From Pyrus communis (lineage: Eukaryota; Streptophyta; Magnoliopsida; Rosales; Rosaceae), in contig NC_084816.1 of NCBI RefSeq assembly GCF_963583255.1, forward strand, positions 19,768,053-19,832,052: DNA of 64,000 nucleotides. The letters run 5' to 3'. This document shows positions 1 to 11,418 of this stretch, piece after piece. The translations under genes and the position numbers were made by a program. Numbering within the stretch: position 1 is the stretch's first letter; the number at the start of each line of letters is the position of its first letter. The notes beneath the pieces were generated by a model that saw only the letters and a program-made list of their open reading frames with translations, did no database searches and was not told where the DNA came from.

Positions 1-1450
1 AATGTCCATAAAGTATCATCATATGATTGGTTTTAGGGCACATTTCCAACACATTTTACATATAACAAAGTGGTACCTTTTTAAAGACAAATGGGTACAT
101 TATTAATAAATTATGGATACAAATAAAAGGTCAAAAAATATGAGTACAAATAAAAGTTTAAAAATATGGACACAAAAAGAAATTAATATATGGGTACAAA
201 CTAAAGCTGAATAGAAAATTGACACAATTTTAAAAAAGGGTTGCAAATTAAAATGGGTACAAACTAAAAATAAATATATGATACAAAATTTAGTCATAAA
301 TATAAATATATTAAAAGTAATGTTTCTAACACTAAATGAATAATTTAGAAGAAAAAAAATTAATTATCTTGATATGCAAAATATTTTATTATTGAAATAA
401 TTAATGATGTTTATTAAAACCAAGGGACCTTAATTAAAATTTGAAAAGGAATAAGGTTTCAATCAATGGAGTTGAAAAAAGAGGGATGAGAACTTGATTT
501 CTCCTTAATTATATCCCAACCTGAGAGATTTTTTAGTGTGACCGGTACACGGAGTGGTACATCACGTGTCACTATGCAAATGGTGGGATATGTGTGCTAA
601 AAAGTTAATAACTTAGAAAATAAAATTTCTCACCACTCCTATTAAAACACGTGGTGTACCACTTGTGTTCTCATCACAACTAAAAATTTCTCCCCAACCT
701 GGACGCTGTTTCTCCAGAAACCCGATTGAACCGCCCTTTGTATCTTCAATATATCTCAAATCCAGGTCCCCACAACCACCCTAACTAGCCTTACAACTTA
801 TGTAAATCCATCTACACATCTCTTTTTACACCAAACAAACGTACACTATCTCCCAACTAAAACACATATACCCAACAACAAGGGCTTGGATAGTGGCAGC
901 AAGCATTGGTGCAGTTGCCAGTTGAGGCACTCAAAGACCAAGAAGTGTAAACATTGGTTTAAATGTTCAAATGTAGAGGAACCAAGGATAAAGTGTAAAC
1001 TTTGGAATCTAAAGCCACTTAATTCACATTTCACTAGAATTTATTTTCAACTGCAAACGAAATCTAAGTATAAATGTGAATAACAATTTCCCCTTATATT
1101 GCTTGCTTTTTACTGAAAAATAACATGATATATCACCTTTTTTAAGACTATGTTACATGATGTGAAATTCAATAGATTATGAAATCATGTGGAACCCATG
1201 TAAGATTCATTTTATGTAAGAGAGCGAGTGTAATGGTTGGGAAATTAATTAGTATGCGTATGATTACTCTTTTAAAAAAAAATTTGATCAATGCGTTTTA
1301 TGATCGAATTTCCTTGAGAATTTTAGAAGGAATCATGACCATTGCATTCTATTGAGTGATTGTAAGTATCACTATTTAATGTTTCTTTTTCTTTTGGAAT
1401 TAATTGTTCTCAAGTAGTACATTTTATTATATATAATATCTATCTAGTGA
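1..1450. other. AT-rich intergenic DNA
   Basis: No gene is supported here. Short open frames on both strands have no recognisable domain. The first 300 bases contain loosely repeated GGGTACAAA-type words, also seen (as AAATGTACC) near 37.8 kb, which suggests an old dispersed repeat. Confidence 0.6.
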
Positions 1451-1454
1451 CTAC

Positions 1455-1597
1455 TTAGTATTACAGTCTAGTAGTATTCTTCTGCACTTGTAAGTGAGAG
1501 ATCTTAGGTTTGATTCTCGTCAAATGCGAACTTGAACCACATTACTTCTAACTCATTGTATATGATATCGTTTGTTAAAAAAATCTATCTAGCAGAA

Positions 1598-1605
<8 letters not shown>
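1455..1605 (+). repeat. SINE-like relic
   Basis: A stretch with a box-B-like pol III word (GGTTTGATTCTC, about 1507-1518), an upstream A-box-like segment around 1470, and a 3' A-rich tract ending near 1620. A related sequence occurs inverted near 39.2 kb (GGCGAGAATCGAAC), which supports a dispersed tRNA-derived family. No clean target-site duplication was found. Confidence 0.4.
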
Positions 1606-1628
<23 letters not shown>

Positions 1629-1944
1629 TAATGTCACATATTATCTTTGTTTATTAAAGTGCCAAATGAAAACACTTTTAATCTTATTGTTGATTGTAAA
1701 CTAAATATAAGTCATAATTAAGTTAAAGGTTACATAAGAGGTATCATGGTGGGGGCGAAATTTGTTTCGTGACATGTCAATCAACTATACTATCGGATGA
1801 TAGGTTGACAAATCTAATTGTAACTGGATGCCAGTCACCCTTTTGGTTTAATGTTTTGATAAAAATGATGAGTCAATATTATATTATATATTTCATCCTA
1901 TTCTTAGTATAATTCGGTAATTATTTTGGTAGAATTTTGATACT

Positions 1945-3360
1945 TTGTTGTATATTCTCAATATAGGACATTCAACTTTCTCTGGAGCAAAACATGACCA
2001 AACGGACGAATTTTGGGGTGATTCAAATTGGAGGACGTTCGGGTGTTCGTTAGCTTGTCCGTGTCAAAATCTCAGCAAGTTCTACCAAGCGGTTATTTTC
2101 TGGCGATTAAATAATGGAGCAGTGCGCGTTGTTGGAAAATGACATTTCTGGGCTTAAACTGCATTTTTGCAGCCCAAGATGACCTCAGATGGGTTCATGG
2201 CCTTCTGGAGAAGTGTTCAGAATAGTCAAAGCTTTCAATCCAGCTATTTTTGGCCAGTTTTGGAGCTGATATGGGTCCAAAACGTGGCTGTGCAGATTTC
2301 TGGGCGAATTTACCAAGTCAATTTAGGATTATGTTTCCTATTTTATTTTAATTTATTTAGTTCCCTAGTCTTATTCTAAGACCATTTATTTGGAGGGTTT
2401 TAATGAGGGTAGGATATATAAGTCTTTTGGGAGACCTAGGGTTTGGAGAGAGGAGAGAACGCATGCAATTTTTTGAGAGAACATTTGGGGCAAAGCTTAG
2501 AAGGTTTCAAGACTTATATTTTCAAGGTGTTTTCATTCTTTTTCTATTTCAATAAAGACTATGATTTCTAGTATGAATATGCGTAACTAATTTTCTTTCG
2601 CTAGGGTGAGGCCATGATCCTTAGCAAAAATATGTAGTCTCTTTTTAATTTGCTTATGAATTTATGCATGCAAGTTTTGGATTGTTAATCACTGTGCTTT
2701 AAACTATCTATTTGTCTTAGTGATTTGCGACCATTAGAATATTTAGAAAAGTAATTTGATGCAATTTTGGCAGAGGGCTGTCCCTAAAATTGACTAAGGC
2801 TTCTTGTGATTAATATGTGTAATCTCTTAGGATGGACGACACGTTTTAAGGGTTATATGGGTTTTCATAAAACTTAATTAGTTTTGCATGTTCACATTCG
2901 ATCTAGACACCGCGGATGGGTTGCATGTTAGATATACGTTTTATGTTAGAGGTTCCAAGTAGGATATACTCTAGGAAAATCTAACCTTCAAAATATGCAT
3001 GTATGGTTCGTAGTAATTTAGAAGAGCTACATAGGATTGTTAGGGTGACGGCAGAACCCTAGTACTTTCTCACTTTGAATTCTAAAAATTGTTTCCTTTG
3101 TCTTTCTTTAAAGTTGTAGTTTTTAAGTAATCTTTTTAATTAAATTTGTTTTTCTTAATTTAGGTCATTAAATCACCTCTTCCAAAAACTTTGTTTTAAT
3201 TAATTAGTTGAGAATTGATTTCGCTTTGATCTCTTTAAATTAATCCTTGTGGAGAACAACCTTACTTGAGCCATTATACTACAATAACCTTGTTTCTCTT
3301 GCAAGTATTTTAAGTGTTTTTAACCCTTTTGCGCAGGTGGTAAAAAATCCTATCAAAAAA
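1945..3360. repeat. LTR-like retrotransposon relic, uncertain
   Basis: This 1.4-kb stretch has no convincing ORF. It reads like a degraded long LTR and leader: moderately GC-rich prose, a TATA-like segment near 2415 (ggatatataagtc), and a 3' part near 3250-3340 resembling the end of plant Gypsy LTRs. No partner LTR or target duplication was found, so the element type is a guess. Confidence 0.3.
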
Positions 3361-3539
3361 ACCTTAGGATCTAGGATGAAAACCTTATAAAGCTAGAATT
3401 ATCATCTCTGTATCCTTATAAATTTTATTGAAGAGAAATGGTTTTCGTATACTGTTGGTTATTTATGTCCTTGAAGATAAATCTATAGAAGAATGTTAGA
3501 GTTTGAATTATTGTATGTATTCTTCTTTCAAGGAGGTAA

Positions 3540-4470
3540 TATAAATACGAATTACATAGTTGACTAGGGTTACAAGGAATCCCTAACAACAAGGAAATCT
3601 CTGACTCTAGCTAACACTCCCTCTCAAGTTGGTGCATACATATCTCTAAAACTCAACTTGTCGATTGAGTAATGAAAAACCATTACGAACACCTCATGTG
3701 TTAACACATCTGCTAACTATGTTAACACATGAGTAATGTACATACGGAATATTGACAAGCTTGATGTCCAACTTCTTCTTAATAAAATGTTTATCCACTT
3801 CAACATATTTGTACGATCATGTTGAACTAAATTATTGGCAATCTCCATAGCCGCTTGATTATCAGGATAGGGTTATATCGGACCCTTTTTTATAACTAAT
3901 TTCCGTGATCACAATCCGAAGACACAAAAGCTTACAAATACCATGAGTCATCCCTCTGAACTTAGCTTCTGCAGAACACCGAGCAACCACATATTGCTTC
4001 TTGTGACGTCAAGTAACCAAATGTCTACCAACAAAAGTAAAATACCCGGATGTCGAACACCTACCAATTATGTTACAAGACAAATTGGCATCATTGTACT
4101 CGGACCTCCAAATGCCCATTCTTCCGAAAAATTAACTCTCTTTCAGGCGAAGATATCATGTAGCTCAAAATCATCACCACAACTGCCATATGATCCTCAC
4201 TAAAGCATGCATAAAGTAACTTACAACACTTACAACATATGCAATGTCAAAATGAGTAAGAGACAAATAAACAACCGACCAACCAACCTTAATATCTCTC
4301 TTTACCTTTTGGAACTTGGTCGAGATATATAGTTAGATGATGATTTTGAATGATGGGAGTTTCTGCAAACTTGCACACTAATATACCAGTTTCAAAGAGC
4401 AAGTCCAGCACATACTTACGTTGGGACAAACCCTTTGACCAGGCTAAGTGGGAGAGGTCTTGTGGGTCAC
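3540..4470 (-). pseudogene. Copia polyprotein 3' relic (RT end and RNase H)
   Basis: Read on the minus strand, this region gives Copia reverse transcriptase/RNase H pieces in broken frames. Near 4380-4450 is a GLSQRKYVLDLL-type segment. Near 3740-3880 is DNQAAMEIANNLV followed by a degraded form of the HIEVDKHFIK-type RNase H segment. A purine-rich stretch next to a GCACCAACTTGAG word near 3620-3645 resembles the 3' end of such elements just before the LTR. Many stops and shifts are present. It is part of the same relic as the Gag piece at 4.8-5.2 kb, with everything between missing. Confidence 0.6.
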
Positions 4471-4833
4471 TGGATGTTAGTGAGGCGTTATGAGTGAGAA
4501 TCTATGAGAGGCTAAGAGTGAGAGCTTCCATGAAATTTTCACAAAGAAGAGGATCAAGATTCAGAAGAACAGAGGTGGGCAACGCAACACAATGGAATCG
4601 CCTAGCAGGGTTTAAGGGTACAAAAATGATATTGTTCATGGGTAATATAAAAAAAGGAAAACTAATGAAAAGAACTTGAAAACTTTGAGTTTTAACGATA
4701 AGGACAAAATAAAGGGTAAAGTGAATAGTATCATAATTGATTTTTTAGTGTAAAAATGTGGTTTTTCATTACAATGAACAATACTGTAAGCTTTTCGTTA
4801 AAGTTCCTATATAAAAAACGACGTCATTATGGG

Positions 4834-5163
4834 TTATATAAAAAAAGATGTCTTACCAATATTACTAGAAATGGCAGTTGGTTGACGATCTGAATTTCGT
4901 TTGATGAGATCCCTGCTATGATCCCACCATTCAGGATAACCCACAATCTCATAGCGGTGGGATTTGGAATGACCAGGTTGACATTGATTGCATGTTCGAT
5001 CTGAAAGAGTACTGCTGAAGTTGTCCGTTGAGCTAGCAGAAGGAGTTTCGGATCGGTCTGGTGGTGGTTGGTTTTGAGCAGCCAATGACATAGGGTTTCG
5101 ACTCAGCAGATTTTTTCTCGTTAGCCGGAAAAGGATAAACATCCTTATGTCCCATTCAGCCAT
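4834..5163 (-). pseudogene. Copia Gag fragment with zinc-knuckle region
   Basis: A 109-codon open frame whose second half reads CNQCQPGHSKSHRYEIVGYP followed by EWWDHSRD. In Copia Gag proteins this is the CCHC knuckle and the downstream YE-x-VGYP-x-WWD segment; here the second-last cysteine position is not canonical (R in place of C). It lies upstream, in element orientation, of the RNase H relic at 3.5-4.5 kb, so the pair is one element that has lost protease, integrase and most of RT. No LTRs were recognised. Confidence 0.6.
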
Positions 5164-5169
5164 AATTGG

Positions 5170-7500
5170 TTAGCCAACAACTTTACACACAAGAAACGTC
5201 ATTATTCACCTAATCAATTCCTAACCTCCACACTAAATGCTTTACTCACCGACAACCTTAGCCAACTAATCTTGTAAATGCAATAAACAAATCCACACCT
5301 AATTTCTCCCATTCTCAATTGCCCGACAAAAATAGAAAACACACCTAATTTTCATACCAATCATTAAGTACCCATACCCACCTCAACTGAATTCATTAAT
5401 AATTCCTATTACCTTTTTTCTTAGGGGAATATTTTTGTTTACCACACTTAAGTGATAATGATGCTCATTATCCTATTTATTATCGTTATATGAGTTTCGA
5501 AACTTGTATAGTGAATAAACACAAATCTCAAGATTTAAACTTATCATACAATGATAAATATGAAGATGATCAGACCACCACTTAGGATCGTGAACAAAAA
5601 TGCACCCTTCACTTGGGTTAATTCCTTCAAGTTGATAGGACCCAAAAGGTTTGCCCGTTACTGTGGGAACTTGTACTAGCATTTAGGTCAAACAACGATT
5701 CATGCTTGGTTATTCAAGAATGAGGAGGAATTTTTCTTCAAAACACTTTATGATCAATTTACAGAAATTCATGTTAATGATTAGAACCGTTAATATTGTA
5801 AGTCATTATGTAAAGATTATCTATACAAAATTCAATTACAATAAAGACCATTTGGTCAATTAAATGTAACAAATAGATCTACGGTTCCTAATACTTTTAC
5901 CTACATTCTCTCTTTTGGTCTATATACATTCCAGTAAATTCATACACTCCATTCGCTCATATGTTATATATATAATTCAATGATTAAGCGATATCATATT
6001 TTATTGATTTTTTTACAGAAATAACTTTACGGAGTGACTTGTAAAATGAATTATTTTAACCATAAGTACAAAATTCTACAAAACAGCTCCTTGTCGTTTG
6101 AGTAGCTTCGTTAGTTTCAGCACAAAACCTTACTATTTATTTGAAATTGTTAGTTTACTTTGCTTGCCACCAGTAATAAGTAAATTACCAAAGAGTTCGA
6201 TATAACTCTATCTTTTTTTAATACATTCAATATTATCTACATTAAGTGATGAGAGAATAGGTTAAACCTCACAATAGTTTAGCTAGACTAATTTGGATCG
6301 AATTTACCTTTTATAAGGATTCAACTTATGACCTCTCACTCACAGGTGAAGATAAATATCACGAAATCGTAATACTAAATGATTTGATATCACTTATCTT
6401 CAAGTCACATAAACAAAAAAATATTTTTTGCTTTGACGGTGATTCGCTAGCCACTTATGAGGCGTAGTCTACCATGCTAATCTGAGAATTTAGGGCGTAC
6501 TAAATATATCCTTAGCCTGAGAGAATTGAATCTCTTACCCACTTATATGTTATAAATCTAATCATCAAAATATCTTGTTTAGTTACAAACAAATGCTACA
6601 AAACATAAAATTTTCTTAGATTCTAGCTCAACTTAACAAGGGTGGGAACCTTTGACACATTATCTTTGGAAATTGATGCCCAAGAAATAAACTAAAGGAC
6701 GTGTCCCATCCGTGACAGAAATGACACTGCATGTATTTATCAAAGCATAATGCTTGTGTCCATGTGGGGACTTAAACATCTTTCACTTACAATTATCGAA
6801 TATTTATCGTCGAACATTATAATTAAAATTATTTATTCTTTTTATCATCATCTATAAGTTATAAATGAAAAAAATTATTCAATTTAGAGATATGCATAAA
6901 AACATATGGACTTCATATGAAGATATTACTTGTTATCAAAATTTTTGATTGATTTACACGTCTGAATGACTAATTAATCTCTAAATTATTTAATTTTTGA
7001 CAAATATAATATTTAAATAATAATAAAAAAAATGAACGATTTCGATTATAGTGATCGAAACTAAAAATTCGTTATCTGTAATTCGGTGACAAATAAATCC
7101 CTACATAACAGGACACAAACAATATTCTTTTACGAAAAGCTCACTCACAAACTCAGTATCTTTCCCTCGTTGTCGTCACCGCCGATTTATCCTTTTAAGC
7201 ACGGCACGCGCAACTTGCAAAGCCACCAAAATATCATCGCGGACATATGTAACCGACACGTGGCTGATCCGGACGTCTATCCGACACGTACATTGCAAGA
7301 AAACGATGCCAAAGGTTGCGAATAAAAAAATTACACGCGGCGGGTGCAGGTGAATTCGCGGAGTTGAGTGGCAGGTGATCATTTCCTCCCATCCGATTTA
7401 TGTCTCACACCCTGGCAAACTTCCACTCCAAAAATCACAGATGGAATGAGAGGGAGAGAAGAGCTCCCGACGATTCTAGGTAGAGAAATTTTTAAACTGA
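5170..7500. other. AT-rich intergenic DNA upstream of the VAP4-like copy
   Basis: No coding region is supported. A segment near 6330-6400 resembles the SINE-like family seen at 1.5 and 39.2 kb, but too weakly to call. The final 350 bases become GC-richer and would be the 5' flank of the VAP4-like gene; no clear TATA box was chosen. Confidence 0.5.
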
Positions 7501-7573
7501 CACACGAAAACACGCGAATTCAATCACCGAGATTCTGATTGCATGCCACGTGTCCGATTCCGGTGAAGAAAGC

Positions 7574-8769
7574 ATGGCCATCGTCGACAGCCACCACCAC
7601 CACCGGCACAAGTCGCTCTCCGACACGAAAGGTCTTCACCCTCTGCCCGTTCTGGCAGTCGGGGGGCCAAACGTCGTCGTCTTCCTCTTCCACGCAGAAG
7701 CTCCACGGCGATGGATTCAAATCCAAGCCCAAAACGGTATCGTCCGTCGCGAGATCCCTTCTCCCTCCTCGTCGTCGACTCCGACTCGACCCCGCCAACA
7801 AACTCTACTTCCCTTGTACGTCATCGTTTCTCATTTAAACGCCCTCGCTGCTTTTTCTAAAAGCACTTATTACTGTAGCTGACGGATTATGTATTTGTGG
7901 GTTTAATTTTGTAGATGAAGCTGGGAAACAGCAAACAGGTGAAAAGTGCGATCCGATTGAAGAACAGAAGCAGGTCACATGTAGCTTTTAAGGTATTTTC
8001 TAATTCCTCTCTGACATCAACCTTAAGAGTTATGTTGTTATAATTACTTGTATTTTAAGCAAAAATTTAGAAGGCATTTATTTATTTATTTCTTATGTGG
8101 GTTATGCTGCAGTTATTTATTTAATTGTTAATTTTTTTTTTCTCTGTGATTATTTTTTATTTAGCTTCATTGACTCTTTAAATTGGTTTTGTATTTGCTG
8201 GTTTAGTTTCAAACTACTGCGCCAAAAAGTTGCTATATGCGTCCTCCGGGAGGAATACTTGCTCCGGGAGAAAGCTTAATTGCGACCGGTAATGCCCTTG
8301 CACTTGCTCTGTTGCTACAAATAACAAATCTTTATGAATTGGCTGTTCCATTGGTGGATAATTTACTTACTTTTGATAAAAACTAGTATATGCCCGCACA
8401 TTGTGCGCGAACGCTTTTTGCAAATGACGCTTTATCACAGTGGCGGAAAACATTCAGGCTTATGCATCTTGGTGCGGGTTTGATCCCCACTGACTTCCCT
8501 TCCCAACAATTAATTTCTAACCTACTAACATTATCGCTCAACCCAAAAAAAAAAAAAAAAAAAAAAAAAAGAAAAAAGAAAAAAGAAAAATCTTTGTACT
8601 TAATCATTGTTGTAAATTTTTTTATTGACTTTGGATTTGATGATGGACAGTGTTTAGGTTTGTGGAGCAGCCCGAGAACAATGAGAAACATTTGGATCAG
8701 AAGACCAAGGTTAAGTTCAAGATTATGAGTCTCAAGGTGAACGCAGGGATCGATTATGTGCCTGAGCTG
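7574..8769 (+). pseudogene. VAP4-type MSP-domain protein gene, frameshifted and 3'-truncated
   Basis: Four exons (7574-7815, 7915-7992, 8207-8288, 8651-8769) encode the N-terminal two-thirds of a plant vesicle-associated VAP27/VAP4-class protein. These ER proteins bind partners through an MSP domain. Visible pieces are SVARSLLPPRRRLRLDP, NKLYFP, then VKSAIRLKNRSRSHVAFK, FQTTAPKSCYMRPPGG and VKFKIMSLKV, ending YVPEL at a normal GT donor. Three defects are visible. One extra G near 7631 separates the MAIVDSHHHH start from the main frame; an in-frame alternative ATG at 7539 exists but gives an unfamiliar N-terminus. A 7-bp tandem duplication at 7932-7938 shifts exon 2. The following exons (family continues FDEQKD...) are absent, because an unrelated gene piece begins at 8.9 kb. 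Confidence 0.75.
8384..8590. repeat. Short insertion in VAP4 intron 3 (SINE-like or Helitron end)
   Basis: The segment contains a box-B-like GGGTTTGATCCCC (8476-8488) and a run of about 24 A plus a GA-rich tail (8546-8590), as in a tRNA-derived SINE. Its left edge reads ACTAGTATATGCC followed by the palindrome CGCACATTGTGCG; reversed, this is a hairpin followed by CTAGT, as at a Helitron 3' end. I could not decide between the two. No target duplication was seen. Confidence 0.4.
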
Positions 8770-9019
8770 GTAATATAGTGCTCTTTCGCCGACTTAATGT
8801 TCATGGTCATAGCGCATTTTGTATTTTATGCGAAAATAATAGTTATAATTCTGAATGCAAATTTCTCTCCCATATTCTAAATGTCAAATCCCAACAACCA
8901 AGGAAAAACACAAACTGAAAAAAGAAAAAGAAATCAGTAACCCCACTATGAACACATCCTGTACATAATCGTCCTCCAATACCGGCCGGCCGTCCGGCCA
9001 GCAGAAACGTATAGCCGTA

Positions 9020-9376
9020 TCAATTGTCCGGCAGCTGGAAGTCCTGCAAACCAAAAATTTGATGGGAAGGGTTCTGAACAAAGAGGGCCATGCCACATTT
9101 GGCTGGATTGTAACCGTCCCACAAGGAGAAGTTTATGGTTCCAGAAATGGTCTTCTTTGCAGCAATGTCTTTGACAGTGCAGAGCTTTTCAAGTCGTCGG
9201 ACGACGAAGTCATTGGACAGTACACGTCCTTGGTTCTCTCCCTTGGGGCAGTCGGTAATCAGCCCGTTCTCGTACAGCGCCACCATCACATTGGCACCGT
9301 AGTTGTCCACCTTCGACGTCAATGATCCTGTTAGGGATACTTGCAAGGATGCCTGTGATGGCCTTTGGAATGTTGC
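9020..9376 (-). pseudogene. Last exon of a DUF1223 (thioredoxin-like) gene, 5' part missing
   Basis: An intact 119-codon exon, preceded by a good acceptor (AACAG then GCAACATTCC), encodes the C-terminal half of the plant DUF1223 family. Recognisable pieces are ATFQRPSQASLQVSLTGSL, NYGANVMVALYENGL, LSNDFVVRRLEKLCTV, SGTINFSLWDG and HQIFGLQDFQLPDN. The family's N-terminal exon, with the VELFTSQGC thioredoxin-like motif, is not found in the 1.3 kb upstream (9.4-10.6 kb). The fragment is therefore probably non-functional. It lies tail to tail against the truncated VAP4 copy, so both broke at or near the same junction. Confidence 0.75.
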
Positions 9377-9379
9377 CTG

Positions 9380-10685
9380 TTCATCCACAACAAAACCAAG
9401 TTGCTAGTATTTATCCTTCACTATTTTGCGAACGGCTATTAGCCGAGTGTGACTAGCCACAACAGATAAAATTACTCTAACCAAAATCCTTCTCATGGTA
9501 ACATTTTTTAATGTCCAAATCTTTGTTAGATTTACGAATAATTAAATGGTTTCTTTTTTAAATACATAGTTCAAATTCAAAGTCTAATAACGTAACATTT
9601 CAAATGTGATGTTACATGTATTATGAGCTAGTCTAAATTCAAAATGTAACAACATAAACATAACATTACATGTGTCATAAAATATAGGCTTTGAAATTCG
9701 AATGTTTAACATACATCAAGCTTTAGCTTTCGACAAAAGTTGACACTTTGAAAGTGATCCACCATTTGTAAAAGCTTCAAAAGTTGACATTGCTTTTAGG
9801 TGTACCAGAAAGTATACATGTCATGTAATATTTTCTCTAAACTATTTCCACTTTGGTACGAGATATTTTAGCAGTCTTGCTTTAAGGTTAAAATATGATT
9901 AAATAAAGATGAAGGTACCATTGAGTATATCAATGATTAGGGTGACAATCATTGAATGTAAGTACTTACAAAGATAATTGTTTTAAATAGCGTATTATGC
10001 ATAAACTTAAAGAATATTTATCGTTGCATATAAAGTTAGGGGTTTAATTTCTCTTTTTTAATATCACTTTTATAAAAATTAAAATTAAAATTATTAACAA
10101 TTGGTAGGTGATTAAAGTCTTTCTCTTCAAATTAATGTATTCTGAATTCAAATATTCAATCTTCTCATAATCTAAACTAGCAGAGAGCATATACTTTGTG
10201 TGTGTGAACAATTTTTCTTAATAAGTGCATATTTTATTTTAATATTACATAATTACTGTTTTGTCCTCCTTATGAAAATATTGTGTATCAAAAGTGATGG
10301 CAAAATTGGAAAAATATGATTGTCATTATCTAAAAAAAAAAATGGTAAAATAGAAAAAATAGGAATATAATTGTTATTTTGTCAAAAGGTACAAAATTAC
10401 TATTTTGCCGTTCTTTTTGTCAATAATGTGTATCAAAAGTGAGAACAAAATAAGAAAAAAAAGGGAAAAAAAAAAGTTGATAAGAAGGGTTTTCTTAATA
10501 ATAATATCGATTAATATAGAATATCATTTATATTAAAATATATCAAAATAATATTGAGGACAGATGAGAAATGCGAACCTGGAACGCCGGTGCAGGATAT
10601 CTAGGTGCATCCTTGATAGACGTTATCAAAGCACTCCCATCGTTGCCAACACATTGGGCATGTGGTTAAAGAAAAATAAAAATAT
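9380..10685. other. AT-rich intergenic DNA
   Basis: I searched this stretch for the missing DUF1223 5' exon and for other genes and found nothing convincing on either strand. It is strongly AT-rich with short poly-A runs. Confidence 0.5.
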
Positions 10686-10687
10686 TA

Positions 10688-10760
10688 TGGAGATGCAGGA
10701 GATCAAACCCTGTACCTCTCGCTTGCAAATCGAGCGCTCTCTTGAGCATTCAAAACTCTG
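10688..10760 (-). pseudogene. Degenerate tRNA-Ala(UGC)
   Basis: Read on the minus strand, the 3' two-thirds matches a plant nuclear tRNA-Ala: acceptor end ...GCATCTCCA, T-arm with a GGTTTGATC-type box B, and anticodon arm CGCTCGATTTGCAAGCGAG with anticodon TGC. The 5' part (acceptor and D arm, about 10742-10760) is scrambled and too short, and the T stem has mismatches. It is a relic or a SINE head, not a working gene. Confidence 0.6.
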
Positions 10761-10764
10761 TCAT

Positions 10765-11413
10765 GTGTTTTATTATTTTAAAACATCCAAATCAGAGCCA
10801 ACTTCAAAGGGATTAGACCTTAAATAAATACATAATAGTTTTTTGACAAAAAAAATAAACATAATAAATTGGTCCATGGATATGGGTGAACCAAATAAAA
10901 CTGAGCAAGGGCCTAATCCAACAACTTCCGTGATCCAAAATGGTTCATGACTTAAGGCTGGGCCTTGATTCTGAAGATAAAAGGCAGAGCTAGTTCTCAT
11001 TTTCTAGCCCTAGTTAGGTTAACATTAACATATACAAAGGAAACTCGTATTGATTACGATTCAAAAATACAAGAATTCACAGCGTCTAAAAACTAATAAA
11101 GTTTCATATGACTTATATTATGTGGTTTCACTTCTAATTATATCGAGATTTCTTATGATAAAACTCTTTCAACTGCCGTGTTGATGTTGTAGCTCTACCA
11201 ATTGGTTTAGACAAGTGGGTTTTCCCCAGCCAAAAGGAGAGAATCAATTGAGTGGGATGTTCAAAAATTTAGGTTTCATTACTTATATTTTATTCTGTCA
11301 AAACACAAATAACCTCTCCATGAATTTTGGAAATCTGTAAAACTGTTCCATTCTATCGTGTGCATAGTGGTTCACTATATATGATGATTGGTGACAAGAT
11401 AAATGTAGTAGAT
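10765..11413. other. Intergenic DNA left of the Gypsy element
   Basis: No gene is supported. A 75-codon minus-strand frame (10773-11000) has no recognisable domain. Confidence 0.5.
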
Positions 11414-11418
11414 ACTTC
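11414..11418. repeat. Target-site duplication ACTTC, left copy
   Basis: Five bases ACTTC directly left of the left LTR; an identical copy lies at 18892-18896 directly right of the right LTR. This fixes both ends of the Gypsy element. Confidence 0.9.
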
